From positions 1 to 18,182 of the forward strand of contig JBBAAG010000065.1 of NCBI GenBank assembly GCA_041658405.1: a stretch of 18,182 nt of DNA, in the 5' to 3' direction. This document shows positions 1 to 7,663 of the stretch, in pieces. Source of the stretch: Elusimicrobiota bacterium. GTDB lineage: Bacteria; Elusimicrobiota; UBA5214; JBBAAG01. Numbering within the stretch: position 1 is the stretch's first letter; each line of letters opens with the position of its first letter. Made by a program: the position numbers and the translations under genes. The notes beneath the pieces are model-generated. The model saw nothing but the letters and a program-made list of their open reading frames with translations. It had not been told where the DNA came from and did not search any database.

Positions 1-911
1 AACTCTTTTTGTAATTGATTAACCTTATCAACTTCCTTTAGCAATGCGAAATCATACCCAAGCTTGTTTGAGATCCACCCGAACGCGCGCAAATCTTTGG
101 GGAAACAAAACCCGCCGAACCCGCACCCGGCTTTAAGAAACGCAGGGCCTATACGCTTATCCAAACCCATACCTTCAGAAACCTTTTCGATATCCGCCCC
201 TGCGCGTTCACACACATTCGCTACAGCATTGATAAACGAAATCTTAGTCGCGAGAAACGAATTTGACGCGTGTTTGATAATCTCCGCACTTTTTATGTCA
301 GTAACCAACATTTTTGCCTTCAACGGCGCATAAAGTTCCTGAAGTTCTTTCTCCGCCTTTGCAGTCTCCACACCAAGAACTATACGGTCAGGGTTAAGAA
401 AATCATGTACCGCCGACCCTTCCCTAAGGAATTCCGGATTTGACACGACATCCACCTGCCATTTAGAACGGTTATTCCGCTGCACAGTTTTCTTTACCCA
501 CCCACCGGTTTCTACGGGTACCGTAGATTTTTCTACCACTATTTTATAACCGTTAACATTACGCGCAATCTCTGAAGCAACACGTTCCACCTGTGTTAAA
601 TCCGATGACCCGTCGTCACGGGTTGGCGTACCAACTGCAATAAATATTATGTCCGACTTCTTAACGCTATCACTTATACTATAAGAAAACCCTAATCTCT
701 TAGACTTAACATTTTTTAGCACAAGTTCGCGTAACCCGGATTCATATATCGGCATCCTCCCGGCCTTCAGCAGCTTAATCTTCCCGGCATTATTATCCAC
801 ACAAATAACTTTATGCCCGATCTCAGCTAAACACGTACCGGTCACCAGCCCGACATAACCGGTACCTATGACACAAACCTTTTTTGTTATTACTCCACTT
901 TTTTTCTTCAT
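1..911 (-). CDS. ugd: UDP-glucose 6-dehydrogenase, partial (C-terminus beyond left edge)
   Basis: This enzyme oxidises UDP-glucose to UDP-glucuronate with two NAD+ in the cytoplasm, giving a precursor for acidic polysaccharides. I translated it by hand from the ATG at 911. It stays open for 303 codons to the window edge, and the family is usually about 430-450 residues, so roughly the last third is missing. Visible features are the N-terminal Rossmann motif VIGTGYVGLVTG (residues 14-25), AVGTPTRDDGSSD (92-104), the STVP loop (129-132), SNPEFLREG (157-165), the helix around K214 and N217 (IIKHASNSFLATKISF), and the catalytic cysteine C269 in GGFCFPKD (266-273). Its ATG overlaps the TGA of the upstream epimerase gene as ATGA, so translation is probably coupled. 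I see no clear ribosome binding site of its own. A relative using a UDP-N-acetylhexosamine is possible, but the overall pattern favours UDP-glucose. Confidence 0.9.
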   Translation of the reverse strand, partial: MKKKSGVITKKVCVIGTGYVGLVTGTCLAEIGHKVICVDNNAGKIKLLKAGRMPIYESGLRELVLKNVKSKRLGFSYSISDSVKKSDIIFIAVGTPTRDDGSSDLTQVERVASEIARNVNGYKIVVEKSTVPVETGGWVKKTVQRNNRSKWQVDVVSNPEFLREGSAVHDFLNPDRIVLGVETAKAEKELQELYAPLKAKMLVTDIKSAEIIKHASNSFLATKISFINAVANVCERAGADIEKVSEGMGLDKRIGPAFLKAGCGFGGFCFPKDLRAFGWISNKLGYDFALLKEVDKVNQLQKE

Positions 912-1837
912 AAAAACGACTTTACGGTTATCTCCATCCCTTTAACAAAACCAACTTTAGGCTTATACCCCAAAGCACGTTTAATCGCGCTGATATCCGC
1001 CTGAGTATGTTTCACATCCCCCGCGCGTGCCGGCAAAAACTTATATTCCAGTTTCTTCCCCAATATTCTACCAATATTTTGCGCTATCTGCAAAACAGTA
1101 TATCGTTCATTACACGCAACATTATAAACTTCACCACAGGCATGCTTTGCCCTCATTGCAAGTATATTGGCTAACACTACGTTATCAATAAACGTAAAAT
1201 CCCGTGACTGCTTCCCATCCCCGTGTATCTGTATAGGCTTACCTTCCAACGCCCATTCAATAAACTTCGGCACTACCGCAGCATACGCAGATTCCGGCGA
1301 CTGCCTTGGGCCGAATACGTTGAAATAGCGTAACGCAATAGTCTCTAACCCAAACGTTTTACTGAATGTCCGGCAGTAATACTCGCCGGTAAGTTTTGCA
1401 ACGGCATAAGGCGATATCGGTGCCGGTAAGTGTGTTTCCCGTTTCGGTAACAGTTTAGAATCACCGTATGCTGATGAACTCGCAGCGTAAACCAGGCGTT
1501 TAACCCCGGCATCCCGTGCAGCGATTAATACATTAAGCGTTCCAGTTATATTAACATCATTAGTATCTACAGGATTATCGATTGACCTTGGGACTGACCG
1601 CAGTGCTGCTTCATGAAAAATGTAATCCACATTTTTTACAGCTTTCCTAACATCCCTTATGTTCCGGATATCACCCCTCTGGATTTCAATCTTATTCTTG
1701 ATATCCGCTAAATACTCCATCTTACCCGCACAAAAATTATCGAGTACCCTCACCCTTGCACCGGCCTTCACCAAATAATCGCAGATATGGCTCCCGATAA
1801 ATCCCGCCCCGCCGGTTACTAAATACCTTTTACTCAT
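908..1837 (-). CDS. UDP-hexose 4-epimerase, extended SDR family (GalE/WbpP-like)
   Basis: This is an NAD-dependent extended short-chain dehydrogenase that probably inverts C4 of a UDP-sugar (glucose/galactose or GlcNAc/GalNAc). Its 309 residues are normal for the family. It has the nucleotide-binding motif VTGGAGFIGS (7-16), HEAALRSVPRS (75-85), the serine cluster ASSSAYGDS (119-127), the catalytic pair Y144 and K148 in SPYAVAK (142-148), RYFNVFGPRQ (171-180) and the substrate-site segment RAGDVKHTQADI near 267-278. The phrases RSVPRS and RYFNVFGPRQ with a following YAAVVP resemble WbpP-type UDP-GlcNAc 4-epimerases more than classical GalE, so I give no gene symbol. A strong GGAGG lies 9 bases before the ATG. 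The gene overlaps rmlD by 8 bases and ugd by 4, and pairing with a UDP-sugar dehydrogenase suggests a route to a UDP-hexuronic acid. Confidence 0.88.
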   Translation of the reverse strand: MSKRYLVTGGAGFIGSHICDYLVKAGARVRVLDNFCAGKMEYLADIKNKIEIQRGDIRNIRDVRKAVKNVDYIFHEAALRSVPRSIDNPVDTNDVNITGTLNVLIAARDAGVKRLVYAASSSAYGDSKLLPKRETHLPAPISPYAVAKLTGEYYCRTFSKTFGLETIALRYFNVFGPRQSPESAYAAVVPKFIEWALEGKPIQIHGDGKQSRDFTFIDNVVLANILAMRAKHACGEVYNVACNERYTVLQIAQNIGRILGKKLEYKFLPARAGDVKHTQADISAIKRALGYKPKVGFVKGMEITVKSFL

Positions 1838-2726
1838 CTATACCTACCTCCCCGATATAATCAATTACCCCATCCTGCCATGAAGGCAGAGGCTTAAACC
1901 CTTCAACCCGCCAACAGCGGTTTTCTAGTACAGAAACTCTTGGGCGCACCGCCGGGCGGTTAAGCTTCTTCGTCGTTATTGGCATTACAGCGCAGTTTAT
2001 ACCTTTTAATTTAACCGCATACTCCGCAAGTTGATACCACGTACAGGAGCCGGTATTTGTTATATGCCATATACCGTATAATCCCGGATTCTGGCGTCCA
2101 ACCAACTCCGCAACCGCTGACGCTAAATGCACAGTATAAGTAGGTGACCCGGTTTGATCATCCACAACTTCAATACTCTTACTATTAACCGCTTTTGAGA
2201 GTATAGTCCCCACAAAACTTTTTCCGTTTGACCCGAACAACCACGATGTACGAACGATATAGAACTTACTCAGCAACCCGCGGATATAGTGTTCACCCTG
2301 GAGTTTACTTTCACCATAAACGTTCAACGGATGCGGTACTGAATACTCCTGATACTTCTCTAACTTCCCGTCAAACACATAATCCGTACTAAAATATACC
2401 ATTGCAGCATCAAACCTCTGGCATGCCAGCGCAACATTCCGTGTCCCCAACGCATTAATCTTGTGTACAAGATCAGGTTCAGTTTCAGCTTTATCAACAT
2501 CCGTATACGCTGCTGTATGGATTACGATATCAGGATTAATTTTTGTCACTGCGCCATACACATTCTCCGCATTGGTAATATCCACGCGGGCATACCCTTG
2601 AAGTTCATACGCGCTTCCCTGCTCTTTTGTATCCAACCCATAAAGATGATACCCGTTTTGTACAGAAAATACGCGGTACAACGCATACCCCAGCATACCA
2701 TTTATCCCGGTAATCAATATTTTCAT
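1830..2726 (-). CDS. rmlD: dTDP-4-dehydrorhamnose reductase
   Basis: This catalyses the last step of dTDP-L-rhamnose synthesis, NAD(P)H reduction of dTDP-4-dehydro-L-rhamnose. The 298 residues match the family (about 280-300). Motifs in order are ITGINGMLG (5-13) for dinucleotide binding, HTAAYTDVDKAE (70-81), FSTDYVFDG (112-120), the catalytic Y137 and K141 in VYGESK, RTSWLFG near 157-163, DDQTGSPTY (about 187-195) and the C-terminal RPxVSVLEN segment (about 261-269), all characteristic of RmlD. It lies 16 bases after rmlB and overlaps the start of the following epimerase by 8 bases, so the genes are surely co-transcribed. With rmlA, an rmlC-like gene and rmlB close by, the role in rhamnose supply is well supported. 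Confidence 0.94.
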   Translation of the reverse strand: MKILITGINGMLGYALYRVFSVQNGYHLYGLDTKEQGSAYELQGYARVDITNAENVYGAVTKINPDIVIHTAAYTDVDKAETEPDLVHKINALGTRNVALACQRFDAAMVYFSTDYVFDGKLEKYQEYSVPHPLNVYGESKLQGEHYIRGLLSKFYIVRTSWLFGSNGKSFVGTILSKAVNSKSIEVVDDQTGSPTYTVHLASAVAELVGRQNPGLYGIWHITNTGSCTWYQLAEYAVKLKGINCAVMPITTKKLNRPAVRPRVSVLENRCWRVEGFKPLPSWQDGVIDYIGEVGIDE

Positions 2727-2742
2727 TTCATCAATACCAACT

Positions 2743-3747
2743 TCACTTATCCCCGTACTGTTTACTATAAAATTCCAGGAAATTGCGGTTACGTTTTTTC
2801 TCCCACCACACAGAATTTTCCTGGTACCACTTAATTGTGTATATTAGAGCCGACAAAAACGTATGTTCCGGCCTCCACCCAAGTTGTTCAGTAATCTTTT
2901 TTGTCTCAACCGCATACCGTTTATCATGCCCAGGCCGGTCTTTTACGTACCGGATAAGCTTCATTGGCTTCCCCAGGGTAGAAACAATCTTCCCAGCAAG
3001 TTCTTTGTTTGACACCTCATTCCCCCCGGCGATATTGTAAATTTCACCGTTTATCCCGGAATGAAACACCGCGTCAATCGCTGCACAGTTATCTTCTACG
3101 TACAACCAATCCCTAACATTTTTACCGTCACCGTATAGAGGCAACTCCTTATCCTGCAGAGCGTTAGTAATAAATAAAGGCACAAACTTTTCAGGATGCT
3201 GGTACGGCCCAAAATTATTGGATGAACGCGTAACACACACCGGCATACCATAAGTTTTGAAGTATGACAACACCAGAAGGTCACCCGCAGCTTTTGATGC
3301 GGAATACGGATTTGAAGGCGCTACCTTACTCTCCTCGGTAAACTTACCCTGTGCGGTTGAACCATAAACCTCGTCCGTTGAAATCTGCACAAACTTTTTA
3401 TGCTTAAACTTACGGCTTGCCTGAAGCAATGTATGCGTCCCAGCCATATCTGTCTTAATAAACACCCCGGGTGACATAATCGCGCGGTCAACATGAGTTT
3501 CAGCTGCAAAGTTTATGATAGCATCAACCCTCTCCGCCAGTTGCGTTACAAGCGCGGCGTTACAGATATCACCCTTCACAAACTCGTGGTTAGGATTATC
3601 CATAACATCCGCCAGGTTATTACGGTTACCCGCATAAGTCAGTTTATCAAGGTTAATAATTTTGTAACCGGCATACTTGTTCAGGATATACCTCACAAAA
3701 TTTGACCCGATAAACCCTGCCCCGCCGGTAACTAAAATACTTTGCAT
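2743..3747 (-). CDS. rmlB: dTDP-glucose 4,6-dehydratase
   Basis: This catalyses the second step of dTDP-L-rhamnose synthesis, NAD+-dependent conversion of dTDP-glucose to dTDP-4-dehydro-6-deoxyglucose. At 334 residues it is of usual length. Motifs are VTGGAGFIGSNFVRY (6-20), DKLTYAGNRNNL (34-45), AAETHVDRAI (81-90), the TDE catalytic triad T124-D125-E126 in ISTDEVYGS, Y148 and K152 in PYSASK, RSSNNFGPYQHPEK (about 174-187) and DRPGHDKRYA (about 266-275). The DRPGHDxRYA and SNNFGPYQ stretches distinguish RmlB from other SDR epimerases. The ATG has GGAG 10 bases upstream. It follows the membrane protein gene after a 39-base gap that shows no promoter or terminator, and precedes rmlD. Confidence 0.96.
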   Translation of the reverse strand: MQSILVTGGAGFIGSNFVRYILNKYAGYKIINLDKLTYAGNRNNLADVMDNPNHEFVKGDICNAALVTQLAERVDAIINFAAETHVDRAIMSPGVFIKTDMAGTHTLLQASRKFKHKKFVQISTDEVYGSTAQGKFTEESKVAPSNPYSASKAAGDLLVLSYFKTYGMPVCVTRSSNNFGPYQHPEKFVPLFITNALQDKELPLYGDGKNVRDWLYVEDNCAAIDAVFHSGINGEIYNIAGGNEVSNKELAGKIVSTLGKPMKLIRYVKDRPGHDKRYAVETKKITEQLGWRPEHTFLSALIYTIKWYQENSVWWEKKRNRNFLEFYSKQYGDK

Positions 3748-3786
3748 TTTTTTGTAACTCCGTTTTTATTGGGCACACATCCCCCT

Positions 3787-5088
3787 TTATTGATTCAAAT
3801 AATACTTCATACCATGATAATTCATAAAGATAGAACCTGCTATCAACAACGCTGATGGTACTACCAACTTCCTGATACTAACATCCTTTAAAATAAATAA
3901 TCCAAACAATACCATCACCAGTTGATAATCCAAACTATACCGTGACCCGAACTGCACCCAACCCGTACCCATGACCATCATAATAATTCCCGCAACGGTA
4001 ATCCCAGCCGCCAATGCTCCGGTCATAACAACAGTATCGCCATAACTACAGTTTGACTTTACTCCGGGTTTACGCAACAAATTTTTTATCACTGCGTTTT
4101 TGTAATACCCGCAATTAATAACCGATAATATCAATAATGGCGAAACCCACAAAAACCCGTACCCTTCCGCATCAAACTTAAAAAATGGAAACTCTTTCTT
4201 GAAATACGGCGCATGGACTACCTCGGTATAAAAGTTGCGTAACAGATAATGCGCAGATAAATACCCGTGGTTTGCATAATCTTCCGTAAAATGAGAGTCC
4301 ATCCTGTGATACTTTATTCCATTATCAAAAACATTACCAAACCGCGAATAATTGTATGCAAGATTTGTTAATGATAATAAAACAAATGGTACGAGGAATA
4401 CCGCAATTTTGCTTAAACTATACTTCCCATTACCAGCATCTCTGGTATGTGTAAAATAAATCGCTGCAATAAAGAATATTGTAAATACCAAATCATTCCT
4501 GGTGTATACCGCCAGGCTGTAGAATATACCCGAACACAAAATATTGGGTACACTCTTACTTTTTAACACAAAAATGATTGATAGCAACAAAAACGTTTGC
4601 GCCAACACCTGAGACGTATACCACACACTCCCAACTCTTGACATATAAAAATGCACAGTCCCGAACGCCCAGAATAGCGCGAGAGCGGTTATTCCCGTAA
4701 ACCCCAACCCGATGTTATACTTCTTCACAAATAATTCAAGTAATATTATAAAAAGAAGGACATTAACCATACCAAACATTGCAGTAATAAACGCATCCGG
4801 CGTATTCCTTCCAAACATCATCGTTAACGGAATATACACAACCGCGGGTACCGGCGGCCAATAAAGAAAATATTTGTTATTATACTGCACAAGATCATGT
4901 GCCTGAGTTTCTGCGGGATACGCGATATCCACTTTACCTGACTGTAATGCCAGGGCAAGATCCTTAAAATAATTATAATTATCCGGCACTAAATTAATTT
5001 TTCCTTCCACCAATATCCCGGAATACACAAAAAAAACTAGTACCAGGGTAACCGCATAAAAAATTAACCTCCAGTTTTTCATTACCAT
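3787..5088 (-). CDS. multi-pass membrane protein, GT-C/family-39-like putative glycosyltransferase
   Basis: This is a 433-residue integral membrane protein with about nine or ten hydrophobic segments (roughly residues 8-28, 97-120, 128-147, 158-176, 183-213, 226-246, 311-327, 352-375, 385-401 and 408-423). After the first segment it has a long outer loop with acidic residues (D36, D43) followed by DLVQYNNKYFLYWPP (65-79). The pattern Dl..nnkyf.ywPP.Pa resembles bacterial GT-C enzymes related to family 39, which take sugars from polyprenyl-phosphate carriers on the periplasmic side. A second loop at about 247-310 is also typical, as is GSRYSLDY (381-388) near the C-terminus. The assignment rests on pattern, not a firm match, and the donor is unknown. 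It overlaps the RmlC-like gene by 7 bases. A second ATG at 5082 has AAGGG at better spacing (6 bases) and may be the true start; GGAGG lies 11 bases before 5088. Confidence 0.7.
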   Translation of the reverse strand: MVMKNWRLIFYAVTLVLVFFVYSGILVEGKINLVPDNYNYFKDLALALQSGKVDIAYPAETQAHDLVQYNNKYFLYWPPVPAVVYIPLTMMFGRNTPDAFITAMFGMVNVLLFIILLELFVKKYNIGLGFTGITALALFWAFGTVHFYMSRVGSVWYTSQVLAQTFLLLSIIFVLKSKSVPNILCSGIFYSLAVYTRNDLVFTIFFIAAIYFTHTRDAGNGKYSLSKIAVFLVPFVLLSLTNLAYNYSRFGNVFDNGIKYHRMDSHFTEDYANHGYLSAHYLLRNFYTEVVHAPYFKKEFPFFKFDAEGYGFLWVSPLLILSVINCGYYKNAVIKNLLRKPGVKSNCSYGDTVVMTGALAAGITVAGIIMMVMGTGWVQFGSRYSLDYQLVMVLFGLFILKDVSIRKLVVPSALLIAGSIFMNYHGMKYYLNQ

Positions 5089-5552
5089 CCCTTACACTTC
5101 CTCCATAACCTGTAAGGCACAGTTTCAGATGCCAATGGAATCCTGAACTCATCCGGTGTTTTGTAATTATACAGTTTTGTCGGCATATTAAGCACATAAC
5201 AAGCTTTTTTGCTGATACACGCAAACCCATGCACAACCTTCGGCGGGATAATCAGAAGCTGCGGTTTTGAAGAAGACAAATCAATAACCTGCACTTTCCC
5301 GCAGGACTTAGATGTTTCACGGTTGTCGTATAACACAACTCTCATCTTACCGTTTACCACACAAAAATTATCCCACTGTTTTTTGTGGTAATGCCATGCT
5401 TTCACATACCCGGGATTACACGCAGTGACATACGCCTGGCCAAACCCGTGAAAATACCTGGCATCACTCCGCATAATTTCGAATAACTGCCCGCGGGGAT
5501 CTTTATGCACAACCAAGTCAATAAGTATTGAATCCCGGATAATCATTTTCAT
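5082..5552 (-). CDS. short cupin of the dTDP-4-dehydrorhamnose 3,5-epimerase (RmlC) family
   Basis: This is a 156-residue single-domain cupin, shorter than classical RmlC (about 180). Its place among rmlA, rmlB and rmlD makes dTDP-4-dehydro-6-deoxyglucose 3,5-epimerisation the likely job. Visible features are DPRGQLFEIMRSD (18-30), GYVKAWHYHKKQWDNF (48-63) with H54 at the position of the catalytic RmlC histidine, GKMRVVLYDNRETS (68-81), IPPKVVHGF (102-110) with H108, and Y128 and Y130 in LYNYKTPDEF. The classical C-terminal WNDP stretch, which carries the aspartate of the His-Asp pair, is not recognisable here. I therefore call the family rather than assign rmlC outright; a related 3- or 5-epimerase or ketoisomerase is possible. 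GGAG lies 5 bases before the ATG, which overlaps the rmlA stop as ATGA. Confidence 0.82.
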   Translation of the reverse strand: MKMIIRDSILIDLVVHKDPRGQLFEIMRSDARYFHGFGQAYVTACNPGYVKAWHYHKKQWDNFCVVNGKMRVVLYDNRETSKSCGKVQVIDLSSSKPQLLIIPPKVVHGFACISKKACYVLNMPTKLYNYKTPDEFRIPLASETVPYRLWRKCKGW

Positions 5553-6613
5553 ACAAGCTCCATCTTACTGGAATCCCCAACCATAATACGGTAATTGGAA
5601 GAAGCATTCATTTGTTTTATGAGTTCCACATTTTGCCCGATTAAACTATCAACAAGCTTATGGATATTAACGATCTTAGAATTTTCTAATACAATTGAGC
5701 GTTCAATTTCGCTGGATTCTATGTTAACCGAAAAATAAATTGATGTATCCGGCCCGATATACGAATTTTTGATAACACTCCCCGTGCCGATAACCAACGG
5801 CCCGCATAATGTTGACCCCAAAACCTTCGCCCCTTTTTCAATAACAACATTACCCGTAATCTTTGTATCACCGCTAACCTCGCCTTTAATATCACTCGTA
5901 ACTGAGTTCAATATTAAACAATTAGCTTCCAGCAAATCATCAAGTTTACCAGTATCTTTCCACCACCCGGAGATAATATGCGGTATAACATCAAATTTAT
6001 GGTCAATAAGATACTGAATAGCATCCGTGATCTCCAACTCATTACGTTTTGACGGTACAATATTCTTCACCGCTTCAAATATTTTTGGAGTAAACATATA
6101 CACCCCAACCAATGCAAGGTCAGACGGCGGGATCTCAGGTTTTTCTATTAATTCAACAACTTTCTCACCCTCAAGCTTCGCCACCCCGAACTGCCTCGGG
6201 TTTGGCACATGAGCGAGCAATATCTGCGCACCGGAAGGCGGGACACTAACAAACTTTTTTACCAACCCATGGATACCTTCTTTAATAAGATTATCCCCGA
6301 GGTACATAACAAACTTATTATCCCCGATAAACTTTTCTGAAATAAGCACAGCATGCGCCAACCCTAATGGCGCTTCCTGCGGGATATACGTCACATGTAC
6401 ACCGAACTTACTCCCATCCCCGACAGCCGCCTGAATTTCTTTTGCAGTATCACCCACCACTATACCGATATCAATAATCCCTGCATCCCTCAGAGTTTCA
6501 ATCCCATAAAACAGTATGGGCTTATTCGCGATAGGAATCAATTGCTTAGCATTAGTATGAGTGATAGGCCGCAACCGCGTACCTTTCCCTCCGCTGAGTA
6601 TCAACCCTTTCAT
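5549..6613 (-). CDS. rmlA: glucose-1-phosphate thymidylyltransferase, long form
   Basis: This makes dTDP-glucose from dTTP and glucose-1-phosphate, the entry to dTDP-deoxysugars. The N-terminal nucleotidyltransferase domain (1-235) has the signature LSGGKGTRLRP (6-16), K24 in NAKQL, PLGLAHAV (82-89), LGDN (105-108), EKPEIPPSDLALVGVYMF (157-174) and WWKDTG (217-222). From about 240 to 345 it continues with hexapeptide-like repeats (TKITGNVVIEKGAKV, GPLVIGTGSVI, SYIGPDTSIY) forming a left-handed beta-helix. This extra domain makes 354 residues and is the mark of the long RmlA/StrD-type enzymes, unlike the roughly 290-residue enterobacterial RmlA. AAAGGG lies 5 bases before the ATG. The gene directly abuts the upstream SDR gene (no gap) and overlaps the RmlC-like gene by 4 bases. 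Confidence 0.92.
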   Translation of the reverse strand: MKGLILSGGKGTRLRPITHTNAKQLIPIANKPILFYGIETLRDAGIIDIGIVVGDTAKEIQAAVGDGSKFGVHVTYIPQEAPLGLAHAVLISEKFIGDNKFVMYLGDNLIKEGIHGLVKKFVSVPPSGAQILLAHVPNPRQFGVAKLEGEKVVELIEKPEIPPSDLALVGVYMFTPKIFEAVKNIVPSKRNELEITDAIQYLIDHKFDVIPHIISGWWKDTGKLDDLLEANCLILNSVTSDIKGEVSGDTKITGNVVIEKGAKVLGSTLCGPLVIGTGSVIKNSYIGPDTSIYFSVNIESSEIERSIVLENSKIVNIHKLVDSLIGQNVELIKQMNASSNYRIMVGDSSKMELV

Positions 6614-7567
6614 TTACACCCTTTCCCGCCAGTAATTAAGTAAATCCTTCAACGTTTGCCTGAACTCAATCTCAGGCACCCACCCGGTTGCTTTTTTGAA
6701 CTTAGAATAATCCCCTACCATAACCGGTGTATCCGTCGGGCGAAAACGCTGTTTATCCACAACAACTTTTAGTTTGATTTTAGAATTACTCACCAGTTGT
6801 TCGAGGTACTCCCCGATTCTTTTTGCCTTACCGGTACACACATTATAAACCTCACCAGGAGGGCATTTTTGTGATGCCAGCCAGTACGCGCGAACCATAT
6901 CACGCACATCGACGTAATCCCGTTCCGGGTCAAGGTTCCCGACTCTTATCACCGGCGGTTTTAATCCCTTTTCAATCACCGCAATTTGTTTCGCAAAATT
7001 TGACCATACAAACACATCATCACGACGCGGGCCATCATGATTAAACGCGCGGATACGCACGCTATCAACCTTATGCGACCTAAAATACTGGTAACACACC
7101 ATATCCTGTGCAGCTTTTGAAACGGAATACGGAGATAGAGGGCGTAAAGTATTAGTTTCCCTCACCGGCAACTCTTTACGGTAAACCTGCCCGTATATTT
7201 CCGACGATATCGGAACAATTAAACGGCAGGTATCTTTTGCCTCACGGTAATATTCCATAATATTAACCTGCGCAAGGACATTAGTTTCGTAAGTATCCAC
7301 CGGCGCATCCCATGACATTGGGACAAACGTTTGCGCTGCGAGATGAAACATAATATCCGGCTTTACGGAATTCAATGTCCTGCGTACGGACGACATATCC
7401 CGCAGGTCACATTCGTGGAGTTCAATTTTATCAAGATTATGCTGAATCTTCTCAAGCTTCGACCTCCAGCGGTACGTCCCGTGGATCTCAACCTTTTTTT
7501 GTTTCACTAAAAGATCAAGTAAATGACTCCCTGCAAAACCCGTCACACCGGTAATAAGTATTCTCAT
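6614..7567 (-). CDS. NAD(P)-dependent SDR, GDP-mannose 4,6-dehydratase / 4-keto-6-deoxymannose reductase type
   Basis: This is a 317-residue extended SDR that probably works on a GDP-sugar. It has ITGVTGFAGSHLLDLL (5-20), HECDLRD (51-57), HLAAQTFVPMSWDAP (75-89), SSEIYG (121-126) supplying the serine and glutamate of the catalytic site, Y147 and K151 in SPYSVSK, AFNHDGPRRDDVFVWSNF (174-191) and GNLDPERDYVDVRDMVRAYW (210-229). The FNHDGPRR and NLDPERDYVDVRDMVRAY segments are typical of GDP-mannose 4,6-dehydratases and the related GDP-6-deoxy-4-ketomannose reductase (Rmd). I cannot decide dehydratase versus reductase by eye, so no symbol is given. No mannose-1-phosphate guanylyltransferase is in the window. 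It is the first gene after the promoter in the gap to its right, with GGAGG 4 bases before the ATG, so it opens the nucleotide-sugar operon. Confidence 0.85.
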   Translation of the reverse strand: MRILITGVTGFAGSHLLDLLVKQKKVEIHGTYRWRSKLEKIQHNLDKIELHECDLRDMSSVRRTLNSVKPDIMFHLAAQTFVPMSWDAPVDTYETNVLAQVNIMEYYREAKDTCRLIVPISSEIYGQVYRKELPVRETNTLRPLSPYSVSKAAQDMVCYQYFRSHKVDSVRIRAFNHDGPRRDDVFVWSNFAKQIAVIEKGLKPPVIRVGNLDPERDYVDVRDMVRAYWLASQKCPPGEVYNVCTGKAKRIGEYLEQLVSNSKIKLKVVVDKQRFRPTDTPVMVGDYSKFKKATGWVPEIEFRQTLKDLLNYWRERV

Positions 7568-7600
7568 TCATCCTCCACTTTACAATAAACTATATATTTT

Positions 7601-7631
7601 ATTATATAATGGGGTATAACTTCAAACACAA
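7601..7631 (-). promoter_or_regulatory. probable sigma70-type promoter for the nucleotide-sugar operon
   Basis: The 96-base AT-rich gap between lptD and the first sugar gene contains a perfect -10 hexamer TATAAT (7606 to 7601, minus strand). The best -35 at acceptable spacing is TTGTGT (7631 to 7626, 19-base spacer), matching only three of six positions. TTGAAG (7625 to 7620) matches better but leaves only 13 bases. A start near 7594 would give a leader of about 26 bases carrying the GGAGG site. I see no terminator hairpin after lptD, so read-through is also likely. Confidence 0.5.
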
Positions 7632-7663
7632 ACGTATGTACTTTTTTTCACAAATCAGGTTTT

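Noticed and set aside
64..333. Plus-strand open frame of 89 codons near the left edge
   Set aside because: It is antisense to ugd, whose catalytic cysteine motif lies exactly in this stretch.
2463..2834. Plus-strand open frame of 123 codons across the rmlD/rmlB junction
   Set aside because: It is antisense to two well-supported genes, and its Cys/His/Ile-rich composition looks like a reverse-frame artefact.
1797..3745. Near-repeat of about 30 bases at 1797-1828 and 3712-3743
   Set aside because: Both encode the VTGGAGFIGS nucleotide-binding motif of related SDR enzymes at the starts of the epimerase and rmlB. Paralogy and shared codon use explain it.
7607..7663. Possible rho-independent terminator after lptD (runs of A and T)
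   Set aside because: I could not find a GC-rich stem preceding a T-run on the minus strand. The A/T runs seem to be part of an AT-rich promoter gap.
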